Assembly: GCF_006974145.1 (NCBI RefSeq)
Contig: NZ_CP039456.1
Location: 62,001 to 126,000, forward strand
Direction of reading: 5' to 3'
Length of the DNA: 64,000 nucleotides
Origin: Changchengzhania lutea
GTDB taxonomy: Bacteria; Bacteroidota; Bacteroidia; Flavobacteriales; Flavobacteriaceae
Shown in pieces: positions 36,538 through 46,049 of this stretch. A program made the translations under genes and the position numbers. Every line of letters starts with the position of its first letter. The stretch's first letter is position 1. Under the pieces are notes generated by a model. The model had not been told where the DNA came from and did no database searches. It was given only the letters and a program-made list of their open reading frames with translations.

Positions 36538-38910
36538 ATGCACAATAAATTAATCATAGTTTTACTTTTATTCTTTGGATTTAGCTTTGCCTCTGCTCAA
36601 AATTCTCAGATTCTAATTACTGGAAAAGTTTTAGAAAGCAATAATAACCTGCCTGTAGAGTATGCCACAATATCAGTATTAGACAACAATTCAAAAAAAC
36701 CTTTAACAGGAACCATAACGTCTCAAGATGGTACATTCTCTATTAAAACAAACGGCACCAACTTCTATATTGAAGTTAGTTTTATGGGCTACAAAACTAA
36801 GGCTTTTCAAAATTTCGAAATTATAAAAAATACAGTTGATTTAAAAACAATCATTTTATCTGAAGACAATCAATCTTTAGATGAAGTTGTTATTCGTGCC
36901 GAAAAATCTCAAATGGAATTTAAATTGGACAAACGGGTATTTAATGTAGGTACCGATTTAAGTTCATCGGGCGCCAGTTCGCTAGAGGTTTTAAATAGTA
37001 TCCCATCAGTTAACGTAAATATCGAGGGTACAGTAAGTTTAAGAGGTAGCCAAGGTGTGCAAATACTTATCAACGGTAAGCCATCGGTTCTCGCAAGTGC
37101 AGATGGCAATGCCTTAGGAAGTATTACCGCAGATATGATTGATAAAATAGAGGTTATTACCAATCCCTCTGCAAAGTATGATGCCGAAGGCACTTCAGGT
37201 ATCATAAACATCATTCTTAAAAAGTCTGAAAAAAAAGGTTTAAACGGGTCTGCTACTTTAAATTTTGGAGTTCCCAATAGCAACAGTTTTGGTTTAAGCG
37301 TAAACAAACGTACCGAAAAGTTTAATCTGTTTAGCCAATTGGGTTTTGGGATTCGCACCTATCCAGATACGCGTAAATCCATTAATCAAGATTTATTAAA
37401 TAATACCACTATCAATAGCTTTGGTGAAAGTGAATTTGATGAGAAATTCAGTAACATACTCATTGGAACCGATTATCATATTAACGATAATAACGTGATA
37501 ACCCTTTCGGGGTCTTATGCTTATGAAGTAGAAGACCAAAGTTCAATAACTAATTTTAATAAAAGTGATGGGTCCAACACAACGACGGATAGCTGGTTAC
37601 GTAATGAAAGAACAGAAGCTAAAAACCCAAAATTACGTTACGAATTACAGTATAAAAAGAATTTTAAAAGACATGAAGACCAAAGTTTATTGTTTAGCGC
37701 TTTAGGAAGTTCTTTTCGTAAAGACCAATTTTCAGATTTTAAAAATAATACTATTGTTGGCGATGATGACGATTTTCAACAAAAAACACGCACCGATTAC
37801 ACCTTAGAAGATTACACGTTTAAATTAGACTATACGCATCCGTTTTTAGAAAAATACACTATAGAAACAGGCTCACAATATGCTATAAATAGCGTATCCA
37901 ACGATTTTGCAGTCAGCGACTTCATTAATAACGACTGGGTCAACAATCCAGATTTAACCAATATTTTTGATTTTGATCAAAAGGTTTTAGGCATTTATAC
38001 CACTGCCGCTTACGAAGGTGATATTTGGGGACTTAAACTTGGGATTCGATTAGAAAACACAAATCTTAGTACGGTATTAAAAACCACTAATGAACGAAAT
38101 GAAAGCGATTACACTAACTTGTTTCCTAGTATTCACACGTCGTATAAAATGAATGATAATTTTTCATTACAAGCTGGGTATTCAAAACGAATAAGACGCC
38201 CCGGTTTAAGGGATTTAAATCCGTTTTCAAACATTCGAAATAATTTTAGTATCTCGACCGGTAACCCAGATTTACAGCCAGAATACACAGATTCTTATGA
38301 GGTTACCAGCATCCATAAAATTGGTAAAGCCTCATTGAGTTTTAGTTTATATAACCGCTATACGGTTGATGTAGTAGAACGTATTTCAACATTTAAAAAT
38401 AATGTAAGCCTCTCCCAACCAGAAAATGTGGGCACCAATACCACCACGGGTTTTGAGGCCAACGGAAAATATGCGCCCACAAATTGGTTCTCAATACATG
38501 GCGATTTTAATATAAATTACTTTTCTAGAAAAGGTTTTTTTGAAATGGTGTCTTTTGATTTTAAAGGCAATCAATGGGCCACTAACCTGACCACTAAATT
38601 TAAACTTCCGGCGGAATTTGATTTAGAAATCTCTGGCGATTATAGATCTAAATATAAAACCGTTCAAAACGACATTGCAGATAATCTTTTTGCTGATCTT
38701 GGTTTAAGAAAAAAGATTCTTAAGGGAAAAGTGATTTTAAACTTAAGTATTCGCGATGTTTTTGCATCTAGAATAGACCAAACCACCACAACGCAACCAG
38801 ACTTTTACTTGTTTAATAGCAGGCAACGCGGACGCTTTGTAACTTTTGGTGTTAGTTATGGTTTTGGTAAAGGTGAGGCTATGGAGTTTTCAGGACAACG
38901 CAGACGCTAG
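36538..38910 (+). CDS. TonB-dependent-receptor-like outer-membrane beta-barrel protein
   Basis: 790 residues from the ATG at 36538, which places a signal peptide (MHNKLIIVLLLFFGFSFASAQ) at the N-terminus; the frame upstream to 36433 would add 35 residues and contains a -7-like TATCTTTG (36498-36505). Domains in order: carboxypeptidase-regulatory-like domain (ITGKVLESNNNLPVEYATISV), plug (SLEVLNSIPSVNVNIEGTVSLRGSQGVQILINGKPS), and a long beta barrel ending in FGVSYGFGKG. There is no SusD partner, so this is not a polysaccharide-utilisation pair. Such single receptors handle metals, siderophores or peptides; the ligand is not known. Confidence 0.85.
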   Translation: MHNKLIIVLLLFFGFSFASAQNSQILITGKVLESNNNLPVEYATISVLDNNSKKPLTGTITSQDGTFSIKTNGTNFYIEVSFMGYKTKAFQNFEIIKNTVDLKTIILSEDNQSLDEVVIRAEKSQMEFKLDKRVFNVGTDLSSSGASSLEVLNSIPSVNVNIEGTVSLRGSQGVQILINGKPSVLASADGNALGSITADMIDKIEVITNPSAKYDAEGTSGIINIILKKSEKKGLNGSATLNFGVPNSNSFGLSVNKRTEKFNLFSQLGFGIRTYPDTRKSINQDLLNNTTINSFGESEFDEKFSNILIGTDYHINDNNVITLSGSYAYEVEDQSSITNFNKSDGSNTTTDSWLRNERTEAKNPKLRYELQYKKNFKRHEDQSLLFSALGSSFRKDQFSDFKNNTIVGDDDDFQQKTRTDYTLEDYTFKLDYTHPFLEKYTIETGSQYAINSVSNDFAVSDFINNDWVNNPDLTNIFDFDQKVLGIYTTAAYEGDIWGLKLGIRLENTNLSTVLKTTNERNESDYTNLFPSIHTSYKMNDNFSLQAGYSKRIRRPGLRDLNPFSNIRNNFSISTGNPDLQPEYTDSYEVTSIHKIGKASLSFSLYNRYTVDVVERISTFKNNVSLSQPENVGTNTTTGFEANGKYAPTNWFSIHGDFNINYFSRKGFFEMVSFDFKGNQWATNLTTKFKLPAEFDLEISGDYRSKYKTVQNDIADNLFADLGLRKKILKGKVILNLSIRDVFASRIDQTTTTQPDFYLFNSRQRGRFVTFGVSYGFGKGEAMEFSGQRRR

Positions 38911-39043
38911 CCATTTTTAAAGTTTAGATAAAAAGAAAACCTAATAGTTAATAAATCTTCGTAAATATCTTCAAAACATGACAAAAGTAAGCTTTTTGAC
39001 TCTGTGATATTAGTAATTTTATAGCATAAAAATTTATCATATT

Positions 39044-39829
39044 ATGAAAACGAAACTTAGTTTACTTTTTTTAACTATTTTATTAGCTGCAGTGTCTTGC
39101 AAACAAGCACCTAAAACAGCGCATACTATAGAAAACGAAAATACTCATCACTGGAGTTATTCCGGTGAAACCTCACCAGAACATTGGATAGAAATTGAAA
39201 AAAACTCCAATTGTGACGGTAAGCACCAATCACCTATTAACATCATTAATAAAGATGTAGACTCCATAAATTCAAAAAGTGATTTAAAGATTTTATATAC
39301 ACCAACCACGCTTATTAGCAAAGTAGAAAACAACGGACATTCCATTCAATTTGATTTTGAAGCGGGAGATTCCATAAATTATAAAAATAACACCTATAAC
39401 CTAAAACAAATTCATTTCCACGAGCCCTCTGAACACAAAATAAATGGCGTTATCTATCCTATTGAAATGCATTTGGTCCACGTGAGCAAATCAGGAAAAC
39501 TGACAGTTTTAGGCTTTTTGGGAGAAGAGGGGGATGAAAGCCAATTATTTGAGTTTTTTGAAAGTTTTTTACCTATAGAAAATGAAACCACAAAAGACAT
39601 TCATCAAGAAATTGATTTATCCAGTATGTTTTTAAATGCCAAAAATTATTATTCATATTCTGGCTCCTTAACCACACCACCATGTACCGAAGGTGTTAAT
39701 TGGATTGTATTTAAACAGCCTATTATTTTGTCTGTTGAAGAAGTACTAAAGCTTAAAAACAATATGCCCATTAATAATTATAGAAATGAACAGCCTTTGA
39801 ATGAGCGGGTTGTTGAGTATAATCACTAA
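39044..39829 (+). CDS. Alpha-type carbonic anhydrase, lipoprotein
   Basis: Hydrates CO2 at the cell surface or in the periplasm. 261 residues with lipobox LAAVSC at the N-terminus. The alpha-CA signature is clear: HWSYSG...SPEHW, CDGKHQSPINI, the zinc-binding QIHFHEPSEH and EMHLVHVS, and YSGSLTTPPCTEGVNW near the C-terminus. All three zinc His are present. Single gene with an upstream AT-rich region. Confidence 0.93.
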   Translation: MKTKLSLLFLTILLAAVSCKQAPKTAHTIENENTHHWSYSGETSPEHWIEIEKNSNCDGKHQSPINIINKDVDSINSKSDLKILYTPTTLISKVENNGHSIQFDFEAGDSINYKNNTYNLKQIHFHEPSEHKINGVIYPIEMHLVHVSKSGKLTVLGFLGEEGDESQLFEFFESFLPIENETTKDIHQEIDLSSMFLNAKNYYSYSGSLTTPPCTEGVNWIVFKQPIILSVEEVLKLKNNMPINNYRNEQPLNERVVEYNH

Positions 39830-39990
39830 CGTTTAAATATTTATAACTTTTTCTTCATTATTGACTGCTCCAATACCAATGATATTGAGCTGCCAACCGG
39901 CGGAAGCGACGGGCAAGTTCATAAAGAAGGGTAGTTCTGGAAACTACGCTTGGGTAAACCAAACCGCAGATTATGAGTAGTATCGTGGAA

Positions 39991-40938
39991 CTATTTTAAA
40001 TACGCCAGAACATTCGCTTCAATACGCTCCTGAATGTTTGAGACATCCCCTTTTATAAATGTCTCACCAGTAATATTTTCATACAGCTCGATGTAACGTT
40101 CGCTCACCGTTTCAATATACTCATCGCTCATGGCAGGTACTGTTTGCCCTTCCAGACCTTGAAAATTATTGGCAATCAACCATTGGCGTACAAATTCTTT
40201 AGAGAGTTGCTTTTGCGCTTCTCCGCTATCTTGTCGCTTTTGATAGCCATCCGCATAAAAATAACGTGAGGAATCGGGTGTGTGTATTTCATCAATGAGC
40301 ACAATTTGTCCGTCTTTGGTCTTTCCAAACTCGTATTTGGTATCCACTAAAATTAAACCTCTTGATGCCGCAATCTCACTTCCACGCTGAAACAATTTAC
40401 GTGTATAATCTTCTAATACCAGATAATCTTCTTCGGAAACAATGCCCCGCTTTAAAATATCTTCTCTAGAAATATCCTCATCGTGGTCGCCCATTTCCGC
40501 TTTGGTGGCTGGGGTAATAATGGGTTCTGGAAACTTATCGTTTTCTTTAAGGCCCTCTGGCATATAGACGCCACATAATATACGCTTTCCAGCTTTATAC
40601 TCTCGGGCAGCGTGTCCAGACATATAACCGCGAATGACCATTTCTACCTTGAATGGTTCACATAAATGACCGACGGCTACATTCGGATCTGGAGTGGCCA
40701 GTAACCAATTGGGAACAAGATCTTGAGTTGCTGCCATCATTTTAGTGGCAATCTGATTAAGTATTTGCCCTTTGTAAGGAATGCCTTTGGGCATCACAAC
40801 ATCAAAAGCAGAAAGTCGATCTGTAGCAACCATTACCAATTGCTTATCATCTATGTTATATACTTCTCGTACTTTTCCTTTATAAACACTTTTTTTACCT
40901 GGAAAATTAAAATTGGTATCTATTATGGTGTTACTCAT
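39991..40938 (-). CDS. purC: Phosphoribosylaminoimidazole-succinocarboxamide synthase
   Basis: Joins CAIR and aspartate with ATP to SAICAR in purine synthesis. 315 residues, the long form found in Bacteroidota. [10 protein letters not shown] is the ATP-binding P-loop-like segment, [13 protein letters not shown] the aspartate-binding region, and VDTKYEFG and [12 protein letters not shown] the metal/phosphate binding part. It lies downstream of phoH on the same strand, separated by a repeat. Confidence 0.96.
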   Translation of the reverse strand: MSNTIIDTNFNFPGKKSVYKGKVREVYNIDDKQLVMVATDRLSAFDVVMPKGIPYKGQILNQIATKMMAATQDLVPNWLLATPDPNVAVGHLCEPFKVEMVIRGYMSGHAAREYKAGKRILCGVYMPEGLKENDKFPEPIITPATKAEMGDHDEDISREDILKRGIVSEEDYLVLEDYTRKLFQRGSEIAASRGLILVDTKYEFGKTKDGQIVLIDEIHTPDSSRYFYADGYQKRQDSGEAQKQLSKEFVRQWLIANNFQGLEGQTVPAMSDEYIETVSERYIELYENITGETFIKGDVSNIQERIEANVLAYLK

Positions 40939-41036
40939 TATTGTTTATTCGTTTATGAGTTGATTTGTTTAATTGTTTAATTGTTTAATTTTAAAAACTA
41001 CATACTGCGACAGAAAACTGATCACTGATTGACGTT

Positions 41037-41115
41037 TAGCCCCGATTGATGCGGCATCCTTTTTTGCCATTAAAGCAAAAAAGATATAGCGGAAAGCGGG
41101 ATATAGCTTCAAAAA
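41037..41115. repeat. Dispersed flavobacterial intergenic repeat with hairpin
   Basis: The block from TAGCCCCGATTGATGCGGCA through GGAAAGCGGGATATAGCTTC contains the hairpin CTTTTTTGC (41059-41067) / GCAAAAAAG (41075-41083), followed on the far side by a ten-A run. Sequences of this design are found at many intergenic sites in flavobacterial genomes and may act as transcription terminators. Here it separates phoH from purC. Family memory is from general knowledge; copy number cannot be shown from one window. Confidence 0.55.
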
Positions 41116-41213
41116 AAAAAAATACTTTAATACTTTTTCATCGTACTTCAATAAACACTATGTGACATATAGTTTTCCTGCCATACGGCAACTGAATGCG
41201 GCCCACTGAACTC

Positions 41214-42167
41214 CTACTCCCTATTCTCTATGCTTTTATAGGCTTCGATCACTTTCTTAACGAGTTTATGACGAATAACGTCTTTGTCATCCAGAAAAAC
41301 CATCCCGACACCATCTACATTCTTTAAAATCAGTAGCGCCTCTTTAAGCCCGGAAATGGTACGTCGCGGTAAATCGATTTGTCCAGGATCTCCCGTTAAC
41401 AAGAACTTAGCATGTTTACCCATTCGTGTTAAAAACATTTTCATTTGGGCATGCGTGGTATTCTGCCCTTCATCTAAAATAACAAAAGCATTATCCAGCG
41501 TTCGCCCGCGCATAAATGCCAATGGTGCAATTTGGATGGTTCCATTTTCGATATAGTGCGTTAACTTTTCTGGCGCAATCATATCTCGTAAGGCATCGTA
41601 TAGGGGTTGCATGTATGGATCTAATTTTTCTTTTAAATCGCCTGGTAAAAACCCAAGGTTCTCCCCAGCTTCAACCGCTGGCCGAGTTAAAATAATGCGC
41701 TTCACTTCTTTGTTTTTAAGCGCTTGAACCGCTAAAGCTACCCCCGTATAGGTTTTTCCTGTACCTGCGGGACCAATGGCGAATACCATATCGTTTTTAC
41801 GCATGAGCTCAACCATCTTGCGCTGGTTGGCTGTTTGGGCTTTTATAAGCTTTCCCCCTACGCCATGAACAATGACTTCGCCACTTTGTTTGGAGGTTGA
41901 GTAATCGTCGCTACTTTGACTGGTTAAAACACGCTCGATCACATTTTCATCTAGCTTATTGTATTTGGCAAAATGCTTTAAGAGCATGGTGATACGACGG
42001 TCAAATTCTTCAAGTAATTCCTCATCGCCAAAAGCTTTAATGGTATTCCCTCGGGCGACGATCTTAAGTTTGGGGAAGTATTTTTTTAGAAGTTCAATAT
42101 TGGCGTTTTGGGCTCCAAAAAATTCTTTTGGAGTGATTTCTTCAAGTTCGATTATAATTTCGTTCAA
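41214..42167 (-). CDS. PhoH-family ATPase
   Basis: Cytoplasmic P-loop NTPase, thought to act in RNA metabolism. 317 residues. Walker A is FAIGPAGTGKTYTGVALAV, and Walker B AFVILDEGQNTT with the following TRMGKHAKFLLTGDPGQIDLP fits the family. The N-terminal 100 residues contain a KH-like RNA-binding part (IVARGNTIKAFGDEELLEEFDRR). Phosphate control, for which the family was named, is not apparent here. Confidence 0.93.
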   Translation of the reverse strand: MNEIIIELEEITPKEFFGAQNANIELLKKYFPKLKIVARGNTIKAFGDEELLEEFDRRITMLLKHFAKYNKLDENVIERVLTSQSSDDYSTSKQSGEVIVHGVGGKLIKAQTANQRKMVELMRKNDMVFAIGPAGTGKTYTGVALAVQALKNKEVKRIILTRPAVEAGENLGFLPGDLKEKLDPYMQPLYDALRDMIAPEKLTHYIENGTIQIAPLAFMRGRTLDNAFVILDEGQNTTHAQMKMFLTRMGKHAKFLLTGDPGQIDLPRRTISGLKEALLILKNVDGVGMVFLDDKDVIRHKLVKKVIEAYKSIENRE

Positions 42168-42332
42168 AGGCTAGGTTTTAGATTAAATTCAACAAAATAT
42201 TTTATGCTATAATTTGTTATTAAGATTAAATGATAGATTCAGTTTCTAAAATTTTTTAATATTTAAAACTCTTTATAAATCTATGCATTTTCTGCTATAA
42301 TCCTAAAACGAAAACGAAAAATTTATGTAGGT

Positions 42333-42361
42333 TTGTTAAAACTCAAATATATATAAATTTG
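42333..42361 (+). promoter_or_regulatory. Promoter of the SAM-hydrolase/gldFG unit
   Basis: TTG at 42333-42335, 18-bp spacer, TAAATTTG at 42354-42361. The ATG at 42399 lies 38 bases after the -7 box. Confidence 0.55.
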
Positions 42362-42398
42362 AGTGACCTAACGTTAAAAACATATCAACAATTTGCCA

Positions 42399-43268
42399 AT
42401 GGCAATCATCACATTAACAACCGATTTTGGTGAAAAAGATCACTTTGCTGGCGCAACAAAAGGCGCTATATACAGTGAGCTCCCCGATGTTAAAATTGTT
42501 GATATCTCGCATTCTGTATCGCCATTTAGTATTCCAGAGGCGGCCTATATCATTCAAAATGCCTATAGTAGTTTTCCTAAGGGGACGATTCATATTATAG
42601 GAATTGATTCTGAGATAAATCCTGAAAACAAACATATTGCCATTAAGCTGGACGATCATTTTTTTATTTGTGCCAATAATGGGATTATGAGTATGATCTG
42701 TTCTGAAATTGTTCCTGAAAAAATTGTTGAAATTAATATTCATGATAAAATCCAAACCAGTTTTCCTGTTTTGGATGTTTTTGTAAAAGTAGCCTGTCAT
42801 ATTGCACGAGGTGGTACGTTAGAAGTGATAGGGAAAAGCATTGAAAACATAAAACCGATAAAACATATTGTGCCTTATGTTAATGACGATAAAACACAAA
42901 TTATTGGTAGTGTGATTTACATCGATAACTATGGTAATGTGGTGACCAATATTAAGCGATCATTTTTTGAAGCGGTGCAAAAGGGACGCAATTTTGAAAT
43001 TTCTGCACGTAATTACAAATTCAAAAAAATACATCATAAATACAGCGACATTGTAAACTTTGAAATAGATGAAGACAAACGCAATGATGAAGGCCGTAAA
43101 TTAGTCGTTTTTAATTCAGGTAATTTTCTGGAAATTGCCTTGTATAAAAGCAATACGACTACGGTTGGTAGTGCCTCTAGTTTAATGGGGCTTGGTATTA
43201 TGGATACGGTGAGCATTAATTTTACGGCATCCTCCGCACTTCCAAAAGCAAATGAAGGTCTTTTATAA
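42399..43268 (+). CDS. S-adenosylmethionine hydrolase (DUF62, SAM hydroxide adenosyltransferase)
   Basis: Splits SAM to adenosine and methionine by adding hydroxide. 289 residues from the ATG at 42399 (a TTG at 42393 would add two residues). ITLTTDFGEKDHF with Asp9 at the active site and ARGGTLEVIG with the conserved Arg belong to the SAM hydrolase rather than the halogenase branch. A dedicated role is not known; it leads a unit with an ABM-type monooxygenase and gldFG. Confidence 0.9.
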   Translation: MAIITLTTDFGEKDHFAGATKGAIYSELPDVKIVDISHSVSPFSIPEAAYIIQNAYSSFPKGTIHIIGIDSEINPENKHIAIKLDDHFFICANNGIMSMICSEIVPEKIVEINIHDKIQTSFPVLDVFVKVACHIARGGTLEVIGKSIENIKPIKHIVPYVNDDKTQIIGSVIYIDNYGNVVTNIKRSFFEAVQKGRNFEISARNYKFKKIHHKYSDIVNFEIDEDKRNDEGRKLVVFNSGNFLEIALYKSNTTTVGSASSLMGLGIMDTVSINFTASSALPKANEGLL

Positions 43269-43275
43269 ATAAATT

Positions 43276-43572
43276 ATGATAGTAAGAATTGTTAAAATGG
43301 GATTTCAGGAGGATAAAATTGATGAATTTCTGAACCATTTTAATACCAATAAAAATAACATTAGGGATTTTGAAGGTTGTGAATTTTTAGAATTGTATCG
43401 AGATAAAAACGAACAGCATATTTTTTTTACTTATAGTTACTGGCAGTCCGAAAATCATTTGAGTACATACAGAAGCTCTGACTTATTCAAATTGGTTTGG
43501 TCTAAAACAAAACCATTATTCAGTCAAAAACCAGAGGCTTGGAGTGTAGAAAAATTAGAAAGTTTAAAATAG
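43276..43572 (+). CDS. Antibiotic biosynthesis monooxygenase (ABM)-domain protein
   Basis: 98 residues, a single ferredoxin-like ABM fold (MIVRIVKMGFQEDKIDEFL to FEGCEFLELYRDKNEQHIFFTYSYWQSENHLSTYRSS). Such proteins are dimeric and often quinol oxygenases or heme-degrading enzymes; no catalytic residue allows a choice. It begins seven bases after the SAM hydrolase stop and ends seven bases before gldFG. Confidence 0.82.
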   Translation: MIVRIVKMGFQEDKIDEFLNHFNTNKNNIRDFEGCEFLELYRDKNEQHIFFTYSYWQSENHLSTYRSSDLFKLVWSKTKPLFSQKPEAWSVEKLESLK

Positions 43573-43579
43573 TCAATAC

Positions 43580-45964
43580 ATGCTAGCCATTTTTAAAAAA
43601 GAGATTAACGCCTTTTTCGCCTCACCAATTGGCTATTTGGTGATTGCCATCTTCCTATTGCTTAATGGTTTGTTTTTATGGCTTTTTAAAGGCGAATTCA
43701 ATATTCTGGATTATGGCTTTGCCGACCTATCCGCATTCTTCTTATTATCCCCTTGGATTTTGACTTTCTTAATTCCTGCGGTAACCATGCGGAGTTTTTC
43801 AGATGAAAAAAAACAAGGTACTTTAGAGTTGCTACTCACCAAACCCATAACACATACCAATATTGTTTTAGGTAAATATTTTGGGGCCTTTACTCTAATT
43901 GTTATTGCCCTAATACCAACATTACTTTACGTTTACACGGTTTATCAATTAGGCAGTCCTATTGGCAATTTAGATATGGGAAGCATTATTTGCTCTTACT
44001 TTGGCTTACTCTTTTTAATAGCTGCGTATACGGCGATTGGTATATTTTCATCTACTCTTACAGATAATCAAATTGTGGCGTTCATCACAGCGGTACTTTT
44101 ATCCTTGTTGTTCTATATTGGTTTTGAAGGCCTCGCGGAGGTTTTATCAAGTACGTTCATTGAGCAACTGGGGATAAATTACCACTATAGCAGCATGAGC
44201 AGAGGTGTTATAGATACGAGTGATATGCTTTATTTTTTAAGTATAACATTTGTATTTATTGGTTTTACTGTTAGAAGTATTAGAAACCGACCTTATAACA
44301 AGAAAGACCTTTTATACTTCTTATTGTTTCCATTGGTATTACTGATTGTGAATATTTTTACGAGCACCTTACATAACCGATTTGATCTAACCACAGACCA
44401 GCGTTACACTTTAAGCGATGCCGCTATTGGTATTATAAAAGATGTTGAATCGCCAATTTCTGTAGATGTGTTTTTGAATGGTGATGATTTTCCTTCTGAA
44501 TTTAGACGCTTACAAAGCGAGACAAAACAACTGCTGGAAGAGTTTGCCGAAGAAAACAAATACATCCAGTTCCAATTCATTAATCCGTTACAGGACGATG
44601 CCATGCGCGATCGAAATATGCAACAATTGAGTGAGCGCGGATTGAAACCGATGCAGCTCAGCGTAACAGAAAACGGAAAATCGTCACAAGCCGTTATCTT
44701 CCCATGGGCGCTTGCAAGTTATAATGGCCAAACGGTAACTATCCCCTTGATTAAAAATAAAATTGGGATGTCTCAACAGGAATTGGTGACCAATTCTATT
44801 CAGAATTTAGAATATGCTTTTGCTGATGGATTTTCAAAACTCACAAAAACCAAAAGTAAAAAGATTGCCATATTAAAAGGAAATAAACAATTAGATGATA
44901 TTTATATTGCAGACTTTCTGAAAAAACTGGGGGAATATTATTTAATTGCGCCTTTTACATTAGACAGTATTTCTAAAAACGCCTCACAAACCTTAACGAA
45001 ATTAAAAAATTTCGATCTTATAATTTCTGCAAAACCTACTGAGCCTTTTTCAGAAGAAGAGAAATATGCTTTAGATCAGTATACCATGCATGGTGGTAAA
45101 AGTTTATGGCTCATCGATGCTGTGGCCATGGAAAAAGATAGTTTGTACAACGATACAGGAAGTAATTTTGCAGTCGCAAGAGATTTAAATCTAACCGATT
45201 TTTTCTTCACATATGGTCTTAGAATAAATCCGTTACTTGTTAGTACACTCTACTCTGCACCTATTACATTAGCTATGGGAACAGGCAGTGACTCACAATT
45301 TCAAAATTTACGTTGGCCATATTCACCATTAGCAGCTACCAATAACAAACATGCTATTGTGAATAATCTGAATTTCGTCCGGTTTGATTTTGCAAATCCC
45401 ATCGATACCCTAAAAAATAATATTAAAAAAACCATTTTACTAGAAACTGCTGCATTAACCAACTTAGAAGGTATACCACGGGAAATTAGTTTAGATGTGG
45501 TAACCAAAGAACAAAACCTTGAGCAATTCAATAAAGGCAAACAAGCACTCGCTATATTATTAGAAGGTCAGTTTGCTTCAAACTATAAGAATCGTATCAA
45601 ACCTTTTAGCCTTCAAAATCATAAGGATTCAGGAGAGCTTTCAAAGATTATAATCATTTCAGATGGTGATGTGATTAAAAATGATGTCATTAAAAATGCG
45701 CCTCAAGAATTAGGTTTCGACCGTTGGACGGGACAGACCTATGCTAATAAAGAATTTTTATTGAACGCTGTAAATTATTTACTCGATGATACGGGACTTA
45801 TAAACATTCGATCCAAGGAAATTACCGTGGTCTTTTTGGATCAGCAAAAAATAGCCTCCCAAAAAATCATGTGGCAAGTTGTTAACATCCTGTTACCGAT
45901 CGTCTTACTCGCACTCTTTGGGTTCTTATTTTTATTCATTAGAAAGAAAAAATACAGCACTTAA
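43580..45964 (+). CDS. Gliding-motility ABC transporter fusion GldF-GldG
   Basis: 794 residues. Residues 1-240 are GldF, an ABC-2 type permease with six TM segments (IPAVTMRSFSDEKKQGTLELLLTKPI is the family block). Residues about 245-794 are GldG, starting with a TM segment and RFDLTTDQRYTLSD (267-280), then a DUF4350/ABC-auxiliary ectodomain (KKIAILKG...LIISAKPTEPFSEEEKYALDQY) and a final TM (IMWQVVNILLPIVLLALFGFLFLFI). In Flavobacterium these are two adjacent genes. Here the junction (PYNKKDLLYF) has no stop or second start. The partner ATPase GldA is not in the window. It contributes to gliding and T9SS-dependent secretion. Confidence 0.9.
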   Translation: MLAIFKKEINAFFASPIGYLVIAIFLLLNGLFLWLFKGEFNILDYGFADLSAFFLLSPWILTFLIPAVTMRSFSDEKKQGTLELLLTKPITHTNIVLGKYFGAFTLIVIALIPTLLYVYTVYQLGSPIGNLDMGSIICSYFGLLFLIAAYTAIGIFSSTLTDNQIVAFITAVLLSLLFYIGFEGLAEVLSSTFIEQLGINYHYSSMSRGVIDTSDMLYFLSITFVFIGFTVRSIRNRPYNKKDLLYFLLFPLVLLIVNIFTSTLHNRFDLTTDQRYTLSDAAIGIIKDVESPISVDVFLNGDDFPSEFRRLQSETKQLLEEFAEENKYIQFQFINPLQDDAMRDRNMQQLSERGLKPMQLSVTENGKSSQAVIFPWALASYNGQTVTIPLIKNKIGMSQQELVTNSIQNLEYAFADGFSKLTKTKSKKIAILKGNKQLDDIYIADFLKKLGEYYLIAPFTLDSISKNASQTLTKLKNFDLIISAKPTEPFSEEEKYALDQYTMHGGKSLWLIDAVAMEKDSLYNDTGSNFAVARDLNLTDFFFTYGLRINPLLVSTLYSAPITLAMGTGSDSQFQNLRWPYSPLAATNNKHAIVNNLNFVRFDFANPIDTLKNNIKKTILLETAALTNLEGIPREISLDVVTKEQNLEQFNKGKQALAILLEGQFASNYKNRIKPFSLQNHKDSGELSKIIIISDGDVIKNDVIKNAPQELGFDRWTGQTYANKEFLLNAVNYLLDDTGLINIRSKEITVVFLDQQKIASQKIMWQVVNILLPIVLLALFGFLFLFIRKKKYST

Positions 45965-46003
45965 ATGTTAATAAGTTTGTTTCTTAAATTACGCTGTAAA
46001 GGA

Positions 46004-46011
46004 TATATTTG
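46004..46011 (+). promoter_or_regulatory. -7 element of the dnaN promoter
   Basis: TATATTTG, 39 bases before the dnaN ATG. The nearest TTG at 45977-45979 is 24 bp away, longer than normal, so only the -7 box is supported. Confidence 0.45.
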
Positions 46012-46049
46012 TAGGTAGTATTAGTCAAAATTTAAACGCAGTAACTTAG

